Shown piece by piece: positions 8,389 through 18,819 of a DNA stretch of 64,000 nt. The notes under the pieces were generated by a model. The model was not told the origin of the DNA, made no database searches, and saw nothing but the letters and a program-made list of their open reading frames with translations. Within the stretch, counting starts at the first letter, position 1; every line of letters begins with the position of its first letter. The DNA comes from Fen-1298 sp963833465. GTDB taxonomy: Bacteria; Bacteroidota; Ignavibacteria; UBA10030. The position numbers were made by a program, and so were the translations under genes. The stretch spans positions 372,001 to 436,000 of the forward strand of contig CAWHXW010000003.1 of the NCBI GenBank assembly GCA_963833465.1, written 5' to 3'.

Positions 8389-10134
8389 CTATATTTGAAT
8401 TTCGAGTTGAGATAGCAGTTTATAAAAATGCGTTCTATTTATTCCAAGCATCTGCGCTGCTTCAGTATTCGATTTAGCTTTTCGCAGTGTTTTGATGATG
8501 TACCAACGACGAAACTCTGTTTCTGCATCCAGCAGGTTCTTGCCAAGTTTAATGGATGGCCGATCGGACGGCTGAGCAAGCAATTCAGGCGGCAGATCTG
8601 ATGGCTGGATCACATTTGTTTTTGCCAGCACAAGAGCGCGTTGAATGATATTTTCCAACTCGCGTACATTTCCTGGCCATAAATACTGTTCCAGAACATC
8701 AATTGATTCTTCAGATATTGTAAATGGCTGATTTGTTGCTGCATATTTTTTTAGGAAAAACTCTGCAAGTTCAATAATATCTTCCCGTCGTTCTCGCAAT
8801 GGTGGAACGGTCAATTCAAATATTTTCAATCTGTAATACAAATCTTCTCGGAATGACCCGGCGCTTACCATTTCCCGAATATTACGGTTAGTTGCTGCTA
8901 AAATACGAATGTCCACTTTTTTTACTTGAACGCTGCCAAGGCGTTCCAGGTTTTTCGTTTGAAGAACGCGGAGTAGTTTTGCCTGAAGGTTTACACTCAT
9001 CTCGCCGATCTCATCAAAGAAGACAGTTCCACCTTCGGCGAGTTCAAGTTTGCCGGGTTTTGATTTTGTTGCTCCTGTGAATGCGCCGCTTTCATATCCG
9101 AACAACTCCGATTCCAACAAATCAACCGGTATCGTGCTGCAATTGATTATTACGAACGGCTTGCCGGTACGCCTGCTATTTTGATGAATTGCCGTTGCCA
9201 GTAAATCTTTACCTGTGCCGTTCTCGCCAAGCAGTAACACGGAGGCATCTGTCGGAGAAATCTTTGAGGCGAGTTTAAGCAATTCAAATAATTTCTTGCC
9301 GGAACCGATAATGGTTTCGCACTTAAATTCCTTTCGCAGATCCTCAAATTTCATTGACGCTTCGAGGAAAAGTTTTTTCTCCAGTGACGATATTTCCAAC
9401 GAAACTTCAAGTCCGCGTACAATTTGTTTTGCAAATGATAAAAGAAAGAGAAGATCGTTTTCGATGAACGGCTTTTCCCTGTTTCTACGGTCGATATACA
9501 CTGCGCCGAATACACGTCCCTTAGAAATCAAAGGTACACACAACGCCGCAGTGATACCGAGTCGGATAACGCTCTGTTGCTTCGCAAAAGTTTCATCTGA
9601 TTCTTCAGATAGATATATCGGTTTTGATTGTGAGATAGTAGTACGAATGACTGCCATACTCATCTCTCTTGCTTCCGGTTCGCTTTCCGGATCCATATTA
9701 CAAGAGAAGATTGAATCAAGTTCACTATTAGCATTTAGAAGAATAATAAACCCTGAATCGGCAACAAGTTCCTTGACCACGGTATCAATTGCTTTTCCCA
9801 TTAACGACCGCATTTCTGTCTCGGATGAAAAGAGAATGCCTGAAGCATACAATACTTCAAGCCTTCGCTTTTCCTCATTCAAACGCTCGTACTTTCGTTT
9901 TATTTTTTCCTGCTCATCGACGAGCGTGTTAATCTCAGCCGTCAACGAACGGCTGGAATCTAACAGCACATGAAACAATTTGTCAACTTTGCTGGAAGCA
10001 TCAACAAGGTTATCATGTTCTTTCAATAGTGCGCTGAGATCCATAAAGCCCGCCGACAGAGCGCTCATTGAATCGCCAATTAATTTCTGAAGCCGTTGTT
10101 GAAGTTCCGTTGTAGAGATCATATCCTTTTTCAT
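8389..10134 (-). CDS. Sigma-54-dependent activator with GAF sensor
   Basis: 581 residues in three parts. Residues about 60-95 are coiled coil and about 100-250 a GAF domain (AALCVPLISKGRVFGAVYID is its typical core). Residues about 270-500 are the AAA+ domain of bacterial enhancer-binding proteins: Walker A LLGENGTGKDLLA, the sigma-54 contact loop ESGAFTGATK, Walker B GGTVFFDEIGEMS and GNVRELENIIQRA. The C-terminus is a Fis-type helix-turn-helix (NTEAAQMLGINRTHFYKLL). It should hydrolyse ATP to open promoters held by RNA polymerase with sigma-54, gated by a small molecule or partner bound to GAF. There is no receiver domain. It is read just upstream of the unknown Cys protein and downstream of the receptor kinase, which makes a signalling cluster. 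Confidence 0.92.
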   Translation of the reverse strand: MKKDMISTTELQQRLQKLIGDSMSALSAGFMDLSALLKEHDNLVDASSKVDKLFHVLLDSSRSLTAEINTLVDEQEKIKRKYERLNEEKRRLEVLYASGILFSSETEMRSLMGKAIDTVVKELVADSGFIILLNANSELDSIFSCNMDPESEPEAREMSMAVIRTTISQSKPIYLSEESDETFAKQQSVIRLGITAALCVPLISKGRVFGAVYIDRRNREKPFIENDLLFLLSFAKQIVRGLEVSLEISSLEKKLFLEASMKFEDLRKEFKCETIIGSGKKLFELLKLASKISPTDASVLLLGENGTGKDLLATAIHQNSRRTGKPFVIINCSTIPVDLLESELFGYESGAFTGATKSKPGKLELAEGGTVFFDEIGEMSVNLQAKLLRVLQTKNLERLGSVQVKKVDIRILAATNRNIREMVSAGSFREDLYYRLKIFELTVPPLRERREDIIELAEFFLKKYAATNQPFTISEESIDVLEQYLWPGNVRELENIIQRALVLAKTNVIQPSDLPPELLAQPSDRPSIKLGKNLLDAETEFRRWYIIKTLRKAKSNTEAAQMLGINRTHFYKLLSQLEIQI

Positions 10135-10243
10135 GATGAATATTTATAATGTAGCAATGAGAAACTATAATCGCAATGAAAACTATGTAAAGACTAATTC
10201 TGACTATATCAGTTCTTCAAGATAATAGGACTTCTTTAAAATG

Positions 10244-13200
10244 TCAGGATAGGTCAGATTCTGCGATCGCTTTTCTTATCTCATCAACCGAACTATACCT
10301 TTCAGATGGGTTTTTCGCAAGGCATTTTGCCGCAACGGAATTCCATGAAAAGGGTACATCCGCTCTGAGCAAAGAAGGCAGTGGTGGAATAATATTAAAG
10401 ATAGAATGAATAACCGCTATCTCATTCTCACCTTTAAAAGGCAGTGTATTAGTCAGAAGTTCAAAGAAGATGACACCAAGTGAAAAAATGTCCGAACGCT
10501 GGTCGACATTCTGGTTTGTAATTTGTTCAGGTGCTACATAACCAAGTGTACCAAGCACTGTGCCAAGGGAAGTCATCGTTGTAACTAAAGGTGATTTTGA
10601 CAATCCGAAATCCATAATCCTAACGTTTCCTTCGGAATCCAACATAATGTTGCCGGTCTTCAAATCGCGGTGAACAATTCCGTGCTTGTGAACTTCCGAT
10701 AACCCGCTGCATATCTGGAGGATTACGCGCTTAATTTCTTCCAGTTGTAGCGGATGCGAGCGTTCTATCATCTGTTTAAGAGTTCCACCGGAGAGAAATT
10801 CCATTGCTATAAATCCACTTATACCGGTATCTGCAACTTCCCATACTTGTACAACATTTGGATGCGTGAAAGTGTTAAGCATTTGCCCCTCGTTTAGCAA
10901 TCGCCTTTTGTTCTCCGTATCTTTTAATATCTCAGGATTGAGAAGCTTGAGAGCCACGGTCTGTTTTGTGTTTATATCTGTGGCTTTGAAGACACGACCC
11001 ATTCCACCCTGGCCTAGCAGTTCGAGTAATCTATAGTGCGATACAAACTGAGCTTCGTGTCTTCGAATTATCACTCGTGCAACACCTACTGATGATCCAG
11101 CACCGACAATAAGCGTACCGAATGAGATGATCGTTGAAAGGAATTGTCCGTCTATGATAGTAAAGTGAAGTAGTAGCAAATAGATGATAAGACTAGCGAG
11201 CGGAAAAAACCAGCGGCGGGTGAATTTTCCAGCACCGGCTTTTATTCCACCACCGACCATCAAAAGAATTATTACGATTGCAATTGCAAGTTTTGCTATC
11301 TCCACATGCCAGTTTATCATCTTCAAAGTCCGGCCAACGGATTTTGTCGTGAGAATAGCGGCTCGTGGAATAATAGATGATTCAACAAAATCTAAATGGC
11401 TTCCAGGAGGAATATCTTCTTTTGTTTGTACAATGCCTGAAGGAAAAATTACACGCACATTATACCGCTTTCCAGGCTGAACACCGAAATGCACTTCGGA
11501 AATATCCTGCTGTACCATTGGATTAGAACCAAGACCAACAACACGAAGCTGTCGGATGGACGGCTGTAGTGGATCTTCAATAAGAACTTTGGCACCTATA
11601 GCCGCCCGATTGCTTATATCGCCAAAAACATGCACTTTAATAAAATTATTACTGTTTAGATTATTTCGGTAGAGTGCAGTTCTATCGCCTTTACCGAGAG
11701 ACCGCTGCAAACTTCCAATAAATAAATCAAGGTCGCCATCATTATCGATATCTGCAAAAGAGGGGTGTCCGACAAACTGAATACCTGTTTGTTCTGATAC
11801 GTCGATAAATTTTTTGCCGAACTGATTCAAAAATAATTTTGAAGCGATAAAAAGATCAATCCAGCCGTCATTATTCACATCGCCTGCTGCAACAGTGCCG
11901 TTTGTGGGATCGGGCTGGAAGATAGGTGTAGTAAAGCCAACCTCTGAAGAAACCCTGTGGAAATGTGCGTGACCGTCATTGAGCAGCAGCCACGGCGGCG
12001 AACCTTGATTATGGACAAGAAGATCGAGATTCCCGTCGTTATTGAAATCAGCTGCGATGCATACAGTTGGAGCGACATTTTCTTTTGAAACAAATGCAGA
12101 ATCTTGAGAAGCATGAAACTTGAAATTGCCGTCGTTGAGGAAACAATCTATGAATTTTCCATTCTCACTTATGTAATAAGGGATTATAATGTCCACATTG
12201 CCGTCGTTGTTGAAGTCGCCAAATGTTGCACCGAACGAGCGATGTTTCAGTAATTTTGTAATACCGGATGAATCATAGACATTTACAAATTGTCCGGTAC
12301 CGTCGTTGCGGAACAACATATCATCGCCGTTTTCATTTGAAATGTATGCATCAAGGCAGCCGTCGTTATTAAAGTCAACAAATCGTACAGCTATATCGGT
12401 TGACGGGTTGTTCTCCTGAAATTGGAATTGTGCATGATCAGTACCGTTTCTAAAACGTCCGTCATTAGTTCCGAGAAGAAGATTACACTTCAGATTGCTG
12501 CCTAATTCAAGAATGTCGAGTGAGCCGTCATTGTTCACATCCCCAACAGCAGTTGCCTGCAGGTCATAAACAACGCTTTCAAAATGGGATTCCAAAGTTG
12601 CATCTGAATACACATTTTGACCATTATTGCGAAACAGGAGACTTGGACAGCAGTCTCCGAGCACGAGCAAGTCTGGATAATCACTTTCTGCTCGATTGAA
12701 GAAAATACCAGACCGTCCGATCCGTCTAAGCCCAGCTTGCAAAGTAATATCTGTGAATGAGAATCCAAGTGATTGTGAGTTTGTATAAATTCCTCCATCG
12801 CCGATGATCCAGATATGAAATATTCCGGAAGAATCTCGGAGAACAGCTATGTCGGAAAAAATTTCATCGTATGATTTGATAGACTCATCCGCAATCCAAG
12901 TCTTTCCATCGTACGCAAGAAGTGTTGATTTGTATCCGACGATCCATGCGTGTGTCGAATCAATTGCTATCACCGATGTCAATTGCTGCTGTATTCCAAG
13001 CGGGATAGAATGCCACACATTGCCTTTGAATTCCAGTAATGTCCCCTTATCTCCGACAATCCATCCATGCCGCTCATCCGGCAGACTAATTTTGAGAAGG
13101 TCGTTCTGTGTAGGTGAACCGAACCGTTTCCATTGTCCTTTATTATATCTAAGAATAATACCATTACGGCCTACTGCCCAACCGGAAGAAGACGAAAGCA

Positions 13201-13813
13201 TACAGATGTCATTAAGATCTCCGTCATATGCATTCGTGCGCTTAAAATTGACCGGTTGACAAGGTGATGCTTTCCAATTACTGCCGTCGAATTCAAGAAT
13301 ATGTCCCTGCTGGCCAACCATCAACATATGCTTATTGTGCAGCTGCGAGAGACTTCTGAAAATTACATAGTCGCTATGATCCCACATCACTTTTGGAAGG
13401 GAAATTTCTTTCGCTGTGCCTCCTTGCCATTCCTCAAATACGGGACGACAATTGCCATTGTGAATTAGGTGATGAACAAGGAAAACATGTTCCGTATCCA
13501 CGGCAGAAATGAGCGGAGAATCAGAGTACGGATAAGTAAGAATAGGATTCCATTTACCATCTATGAAGCGATAAATGTGCCCTTGAACTTCTTGGCCTCT
13601 TCCGCGCGATGATGCAAAACCTGAAACAGGTGTAAGCATCTGAATATGTGCACCTAGGTCTACAATTGCCTGGCGAAACCAACCTCCTGAATGATTTGAA
13701 GATGGAACGTTTAATATTCTTGATTCGTTATTATGAATGCATCCGCAAAATATAAATACAGCAGCAGCGATGGATAGAAGATTGGTTTTTATAAAGGATG
13801 TGCGATTGTTCAT
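10244..13813 (-). CDS. Receptor-like Ser/Thr kinase with propeller ectodomain
   Basis: 1189 residues. The start has a lipoprotein-like signal (AAAVFIFCGC). Residues about 30-350 hold repeats of the GWAVGRNGIILRYNKGQW / GWIVGDKGTLLEF kind (YCF48-like propeller). About 370-710 are FG-GAP/VCBS repeats with calcium-loop motifs such as DFNNDGNLDLLV, DVNNDGWIDLF and DIDNDGDLDLF. About 715-800 resemble ASPIC/UnbV (GSNPMVQQDISEVHFG). Hydrophobic segments lie at about 825-905, then a Hanks-type kinase fills the last 265 residues: G-loop LGQGGMGRVFKA, Lys in VALKLL, HRDLKTGNIML, DFGLSK and APEQ. The large ectodomain would sit outside the inner membrane and the kinase in the cytoplasm. If the first Cys is lipidated the topology is unusual. 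An ATG at 13813 starts it; the gene diverges from the Cys-rich peptide gene. Confidence 0.88.
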   Translation of the reverse strand: MNNRTSFIKTNLLSIAAAVFIFCGCIHNNESRILNVPSSNHSGGWFRQAIVDLGAHIQMLTPVSGFASSRGRGQEVQGHIYRFIDGKWNPILTYPYSDSPLISAVDTEHVFLVHHLIHNGNCRPVFEEWQGGTAKEISLPKVMWDHSDYVIFRSLSQLHNKHMLMVGQQGHILEFDGSNWKASPCQPVNFKRTNAYDGDLNDICMLSSSSGWAVGRNGIILRYNKGQWKRFGSPTQNDLLKISLPDERHGWIVGDKGTLLEFKGNVWHSIPLGIQQQLTSVIAIDSTHAWIVGYKSTLLAYDGKTWIADESIKSYDEIFSDIAVLRDSSGIFHIWIIGDGGIYTNSQSLGFSFTDITLQAGLRRIGRSGIFFNRAESDYPDLLVLGDCCPSLLFRNNGQNVYSDATLESHFESVVYDLQATAVGDVNNDGSLDILELGSNLKCNLLLGTNDGRFRNGTDHAQFQFQENNPSTDIAVRFVDFNNDGCLDAYISNENGDDMLFRNDGTGQFVNVYDSSGITKLLKHRSFGATFGDFNNDGNVDIIIPYYISENGKFIDCFLNDGNFKFHASQDSAFVSKENVAPTVCIAADFNNDGNLDLLVHNQGSPPWLLLNDGHAHFHRVSSEVGFTTPIFQPDPTNGTVAAGDVNNDGWIDLFIASKLFLNQFGKKFIDVSEQTGIQFVGHPSFADIDNDGDLDLFIGSLQRSLGKGDRTALYRNNLNSNNFIKVHVFGDISNRAAIGAKVLIEDPLQPSIRQLRVVGLGSNPMVQQDISEVHFGVQPGKRYNVRVIFPSGIVQTKEDIPPGSHLDFVESSIIPRAAILTTKSVGRTLKMINWHVEIAKLAIAIVIILLMVGGGIKAGAGKFTRRWFFPLASLIIYLLLLHFTIIDGQFLSTIISFGTLIVGAGSSVGVARVIIRRHEAQFVSHYRLLELLGQGGMGRVFKATDINTKQTVALKLLNPEILKDTENKRRLLNEGQMLNTFTHPNVVQVWEVADTGISGFIAMEFLSGGTLKQMIERSHPLQLEEIKRVILQICSGLSEVHKHGIVHRDLKTGNIMLDSEGNVRIMDFGLSKSPLVTTMTSLGTVLGTLGYVAPEQITNQNVDQRSDIFSLGVIFFELLTNTLPFKGENEIAVIHSIFNIIPPLPSLLRADVPFSWNSVAAKCLAKNPSERYSSVDEIRKAIAESDLS

Positions 13814-13999
13814 ATAATTATCTAATTGAAGATATTAAAATCTACGAAAAATGGTGAAAAGATTCATCATTTTTTTATCACTTTGGAGATTAATTGTTTT
13901 TATTTTATCTTAATATTAAGCGGAGTTAAACTTGACTTCACAGGAAAGCAATCGTTACCGCAAGAAATTAATCATTTAATAAATTATAAGGAGTGTTTT

Positions 14000-14314
14000 A
14001 TGAAAAAGCTAATTTTCGTTTTTATGTTGATCATAGCTGTTGTAGTATTGCAAACAATGTTTGCACAGGATAAACCTGTGGAGAAAAAAAATGTTGAAAA
14101 AGTTGTAAAGACAGATAAAACGAAATGCTGTGATAAATGCTCGGGGAAAAAATGTGATGGTAAATGCTGTGCAAAGTGCGCTAAAAGCAAAAAAGCTGCC
14201 GCAGCAAAATGTGATACGGGGAAGAAAGAGAAATGCGCTATGGACAGCACGGCAAAGTGTCAGAAAAAAGATATAAAGAAGCAAATCGAAAAGAAAAACG
14301 AGATGACGAAATAA
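14000..14314 (+). CDS. Small exported Cys/Lys-rich protein
   Basis: 104 residues from the ATG at 14000, which has a good SD (AAGGAG) ten bases upstream; a longer open frame from 13826 lacks one. Residues 1-23 are a signal peptide (LIFVFMLIIAVVVLQTMFAQ). The mature part has ten Cys among many Lys, in the pattern KCCDKCSGKKC, KCCAKC, AKC, EKC and AKC, and ends in a charged tail. The spacing suggests binding of soft metals in the periplasm, or structural disulfides, but no family is recognised. It is a single gene with its own terminator, divergent from the receptor kinase. Protein of this composition is common in FCB genomes without a proven role. Confidence 0.7.
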   Translation: MKKLIFVFMLIIAVVVLQTMFAQDKPVEKKNVEKVVKTDKTKCCDKCSGKKCDGKCCAKCAKSKKAAAAKCDTGKKEKCAMDSTAKCQKKDIKKQIEKKNEMTK

Positions 14315-14345
14315 AAAAATAAAAATATTATTATTCTTAAGATTT

Positions 14346-14391
14346 GAGCCGTTTTAATCCAAAAAAATACCGGATAAAGCGGCTTTTTTAT
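14346..14391 (+). terminator. Intrinsic terminator of the Cys-rich protein gene
   Basis: Left arm AGCCGTTTTAATCC and right arm GGATAAAGCGGCT pair with one mismatch and one bulge around an A-rich loop, followed by a run of T from 14383. It lies 31 bases after the stop codon. Confidence 0.75.
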
Positions 14392-14579
14392 CACTTCATT
14401 TGAATATAGCTCAACTTTTCGATAGCTTTTATTAACCCTGATTGTACAGAATTTCTGAGACGATCGGGGTAAAGTGTTTCTAAAATTGCAAATTGACAAT
14501 TTAATATTACAAATCTGAAATGTAATATGAATCGCCGAAGATTATAAAGGTTTATTTTTTTGGTTAGGCAGATAGTTAA

Positions 14580-17500
14580 ATGATTGAAGCTATCAGAAAA
14601 AAAATTGAAGCAAGTAATCCATTTCAACAACTAACAGCAGCAATGAAGTCGCTTCTGCCGGGAAGCCTGATTCAATTGCAGGGGATTAGCGGTTCACTGA
14701 TGGCGTTTGCGGCAGTGCATCTTTTTGAACTGCGCAATACACAAATATTGCTTGTAGTAGCAGACAGAGATCATGCAGAACAACTTTGCGACGATTGTGC
14801 CACACTTCTTGGTGACGATCGAGTGCGTTTGTATGTTTCAGGACCGGGGCATAATGCAAAAAATCTTGATATGAGTGCACCGATTGCACAAATGGAAACT
14901 CTTCGTTCACTTTCAAGTTCCAAACATATAATTATCGTTGCCTCTGCAGAAGCATTGACAACGAAACTTCCGCCGATAAAACAATTTATAAATCATGCAA
15001 TAGAATTAGAAGTCAATAAGGAATATCCATTTGACGAATTGATTCAGAAACTCATGACAATGAGTTTTTTGAAGAAAGATTTTGTTGAAGAATATGGCGA
15101 CTTCGCAGTGCGCGGTGGAATTCTCGATATTTTTCCATTTGTTGGTGATAATCCAATCCGGTTTGAATTTTGGGGCGATACTATAGAATCCATACGAGAA
15201 TTTGACGTGCTTTCTCAGCGTTCTATTCGAGAATTAAAAGCCGCATATGTAATAACAAATCTCTCTAATGATTACAAAGGTGAAACTAATTTATCACAAT
15301 TAACAGATTCCGCGGCTGAAAAAGAAATGCAGGTATCTGTTTTTAAATATCTATCAAGCGATGCTCTTCTTCTTTTTGATGAACCAGTGCTGATTGAAAA
15401 AGAAATTGAAGAACTACAAGAAGAAGGGTATTCAAATATTTTCAACTGGAAAATGATTGAAGAAAGTGCGAATGGTTTTGCAAGATTTGATCATATAGCG
15501 ATTCAAAATCCCCAATCTAAAATTCGTATAGATTTTCATAGTTATTCACAGCCTCAAATTGCAGGAAGCATCAAGCGATTAGTTGGTCAAATTCAAAAGT
15601 TTTCCAATCAAGGTAATATGGTTTATCTAGCGTGTGACACAAAGGAAGAAGGCGAACGTCTTGACGAATTAATTGAAGAGGAATTGACTGCGCCTAATGA
15701 ATCAGCAGTTGTAGCCAGGAAGACTGAAGACATTTTGAATTTGTGGAAAGAAGTCGAAAACGACGAAAATCAAAATGGAAATAATATTTATACAATCACA
15801 CAACCGCAGATTTTTATTTCGGAGCCGCATATTCCTCCAGCAGATAATCTTTCATTGCAAATCACTTATCAGCATCTTCCTGAAGCACTTCATTCCGGTT
15901 TCATTTATTCTCCAGCTAAAATTGCGATTTTCACGGAGCACGAAATATTTGGCAGATTGAAACGGCGCGGAACTGCAAAACGGAAAATGTTCAAGGGCTT
16001 TACACAAAAAGAACTTCAGCAGCTTAAGCGCGGTGATTTTGTAGTGCATCAAGATTACGGCATTGGGCAATTCGCAGGGTTGCAAAAAATAAAAGTACGC
16101 GGTGTCGAGGCGGAAGTTATTAAACTTATATATGAAGAAAACGATGCGCTCTACGTTCACCTCAATTTCGTCAATCGTGTTCAGAAATATTCTTCACAGG
16201 AAGGGCATACACCAAAGCTTAATAAACTTGGCGGCGCAGACTGGGATCGTCTAAAACTGCGTGCACGAAAGAAAATCAAAGATATTGCACGCGATCTAAT
16301 CAAGTTGTACGCGCGACGAAAGCATGAGCAGGGCTTTGCATTTGCATCCGATACACATTGGCAGAAAGAAATGGAAGCTTCGTTTATCTATGAAGATACA
16401 CCGGATCAGGCAAAGTCCACAATGGATGTGAAGCGGGACATGGAACAATCGTCGCCGATGGATCGGCTTATTTGCGGGGATGTCGGGTTTGGTAAAACTG
16501 AGGTTGCAGTACGCGCAGCATTCAAAGCAGTGATGAACAGCAAACAGGTTGCTCTGCTCGTGCCGACAACTATTCTTGCATATCAGCACCTTCAAACATT
16601 TCTCGATCGTTTGGGGCGGTATTCTGTGCGCATCGAATCTCTCACACGATTTCGCTCAAAGAGCGAACAAAAAGAAATATTAAAAGGACTCAAAGAAGGT
16701 AAAGTAGATATTATTATCGGCACACATCGATTGCTTTCTAAAGATGTTGAGTTCAAGGACTTTGGTCTGCTCATTATTGATGAAGAACAGCGTTTCGGAG
16801 TGGCATCAAAGGAAAAACTGCGCCAATTCCGTGCAAGTGTTGATACATTAACTTTAACTGCTACGCCGATTCCGCGCACACTGCAATTTTCATTAATGGG
16901 TGCACGCGATTTGTCGCTCATTAATACTCCGCCGCGGAATCGTATTTCCATTCAAACAGAAATCGCTCAGTTTGATTTTCAGCTGATTCAAGAAGCCATT
17001 ATAAAAGAATTGCACCGCGGCGGACAAGTCTACTTTGTGCATGACCGAGTACAAAACATTGATCTTATCCGGGCAATGTTAGAAGAACATATTCCAAAGG
17101 CGCGTTTTCATGTTGCACACGGACAGATGAAAGGCCGCGAATTAGAAAAAGCAATGATGGATTTTTTGGAAAAGAAGTACGATGTTTTGATATGTACAAA
17201 AAATTATCGAATCCGGTATTGATATTCCAAGTGTCAACACTATCATAATCAACCGTGCCGATCGTTTTGGGTTAGCAGAGTTGTACCAATTACGCGGTCG
17301 CGTTGGGCGATCGAACATTCAAGCGTACGCGTACCTTCTTACGCCGCCGCTTTCTGTTCTGCCGCGTATAACTTTGCGCCGCCTGCAAGCGATTCAGGAA
17401 TTCACAGAGCTTGGATCCGGATTTAATTTAGCAATGCGGGATTTAGAAATCCGAGGTGCAGGCAATTTGCTTGGAGGCGAACAAACAGGATTTATTTTAG

Positions 17501-18108
17501 AAATGGGATTTGAAATGTACGAACATATTGTCGAAGAAGCAGTTGCAGAGTTGAAGGAAGAAGAATTTAACGAACTGGTTGAAGATAGAATTGGAATTGG
17601 CAAAAAGGCAAAAGTTGAAACGGTCATTGAAACCGATATCGAGGTTCTTATTCCAGATATCTACATTGAACATGATTCAGAACGATTAGATATTTATCGC
17701 CGTTTATATAGGTGCGAATCGTTAGAAGATATCAATATGATGCGTGAAGAATTGAAAGACAGGTTTGGTGAATATCCGGAAGAAGTAGAACATTTGTTTC
17801 AGCAAATTGCATTGAAGGTGATTGCAGCAAAAATAGGGTTTATCAAAATGGAATTGAACAATGACGTTATTACATTACATTTCCCTCCGCCAGACGAAAA
17901 GACTTTTTATGAAGGTAATGATGCAAAATTCCAGAACATTATTAGGCATATTTACGAACTAAAATCGTTTCATCCGCACTTGACTCAAGACAAACAACAA
18001 TTGAAATTGACCGCAAGAATTAAATTCAATGAAAATCAAACGGAACGATTGGATGAAGCAAAAGCTTTTTTAGAGAAATTAATGCGATTGTCGGAGCTTT
18101 CATCATAA
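14580..18108 (+). CDS. mfd: Transcription-repair coupling factor Mfd, frameshifted
   Basis: Mfd removes RNA polymerase stalled at DNA damage and recruits UvrA. The N-terminal part shows the UvrB-like homology region (DFAVRGGILDIFPF), the RNA-polymerase-interaction domain with GDFVVHQDYGIGQF, and the helicase motor with Walker A CGDVGFGKTEVA, DEEQRFGV (DEEQ box), TATPIPRTLQ. The frame then breaks in a run of six A at 17198-17203: dropping one A restores CTKIIESGIDIPSVNTIII and leads straight into the second half with QLRGRVGRSN (motif VI) and the C-terminal D7 domain. The corrected protein has about 1175 residues, the usual size. Because both halves are well conserved, a homopolymer error is the best explanation; without correction the helicase would lose its last motor motifs. 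Confidence 0.92.
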
Positions 18109-18220
18109 CTAAAATAGTTATCATTACAGTCATGGTTTATCATGTTAAAAAAGAATGCCAATATTTAGTTTAAATTTTCTAAAATGATTTTTTGATTGCA
18201 ATACGATAATCAAGTCAGCG

Positions 18221-18249
18221 TTGACATTCCGTCAAAAAGGACGTATAAT
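18221..18249 (+). promoter_or_regulatory. Full-consensus sigma-70 promoter
   Basis: TTGACA at 18221-18226 and TATAAT at 18244-18249 are separated by exactly 17 bases, all twelve consensus positions matching. The predicted start of transcription is near 18256, about 50 bases before the STAS gene. The -35 box is also the left arm of TTGAC-N5-GTCAA (18221-18235), a possible operator that would block the promoter. Confidence 0.85.
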
Positions 18250-18304
18250 TTCAATGAAATGTTATTTGATTGGAGAAAACATAAATTATTAAGGGGATAT
18301 TTTT

Positions 18305-18646
18305 ATGACGATTAAAGAAAAGATGCACGGGACTATTGCTGTGATTAGTTTAAAAGGAAACCTAATTGGTGAACCTGATACAGATAATTTGCGGGATAAA
18401 GTCTACAGCTTGCTGCAGGAAGGTTTTAGCAATATTGTAGTGGACATGAAAGGTGTTCGATGGATTAGTAGTTCCGGGTTGGGCACGCTTATTGCCGCAT
18501 TAACATCTGTGCGAAACAAATCCGGCGATTTACGTCTGGCAAATATTACACAAAAAGTAGAAAGTCTGTTTGCGATAACTCAATTAGTTAAAGTATTTAA
18601 GACATACGAAACGATTGATCGGGCAGTTGCAAGTTTTAAAAAATAA
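18305..18646 (+). CDS. STAS-domain anti-sigma factor antagonist
   Basis: 113 residues covering one STAS domain of the SpoIIAA/RsbV kind. The motif WISSSGLGTLIAA carries the usual phosphorylated Ser at residue 57; residue 55 is Ser where most members have Asp. Such proteins bind an anti-sigma kinase when unphosphorylated and so free a sigma factor or another target; a PP2C phosphatase reverses the phosphorylation. A candidate phosphatase of the RsbU type is encoded at 47501-50014, but no anti-sigma kinase is found in the window. SD-like AAGGGG lies about eight bases before the ATG, and a full-consensus promoter sits at 18221-18249. Confidence 0.9.
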   Translation: MTIKEKMHGTIAVISLKGNLIGEPDTDNLRDKVYSLLQEGFSNIVVDMKGVRWISSSGLGTLIAALTSVRNKSGDLRLANITQKVESLFAITQLVKVFKTYETIDRAVASFKK

Positions 18647-18819
18647 GTTCTTGAACACAAGAAATAGACATAGATATAATCGTATAGTCAACTCATCTAT
18701 ATTTTTTACGATACACGAATCTGTACTTCTATAATTGAATAATCTCTTTCTAGAAAAGGATATTTGTAAAGACTTACCGAAGTTCTCAAACTGAAGTGTA
18801 ATTATTTTTTGGCATTATT

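Noticed and set aside
9215..9973. 252-residue open frame on the plus strand
   Set aside because: It is the antisense of the sigma-54 activator; Ser/Arg-rich composition without any motif.
17190..17225. Programmed frameshift in mfd
   Set aside because: No known family uses one here, and no stimulatory structure is seen; an A-run error is simpler.
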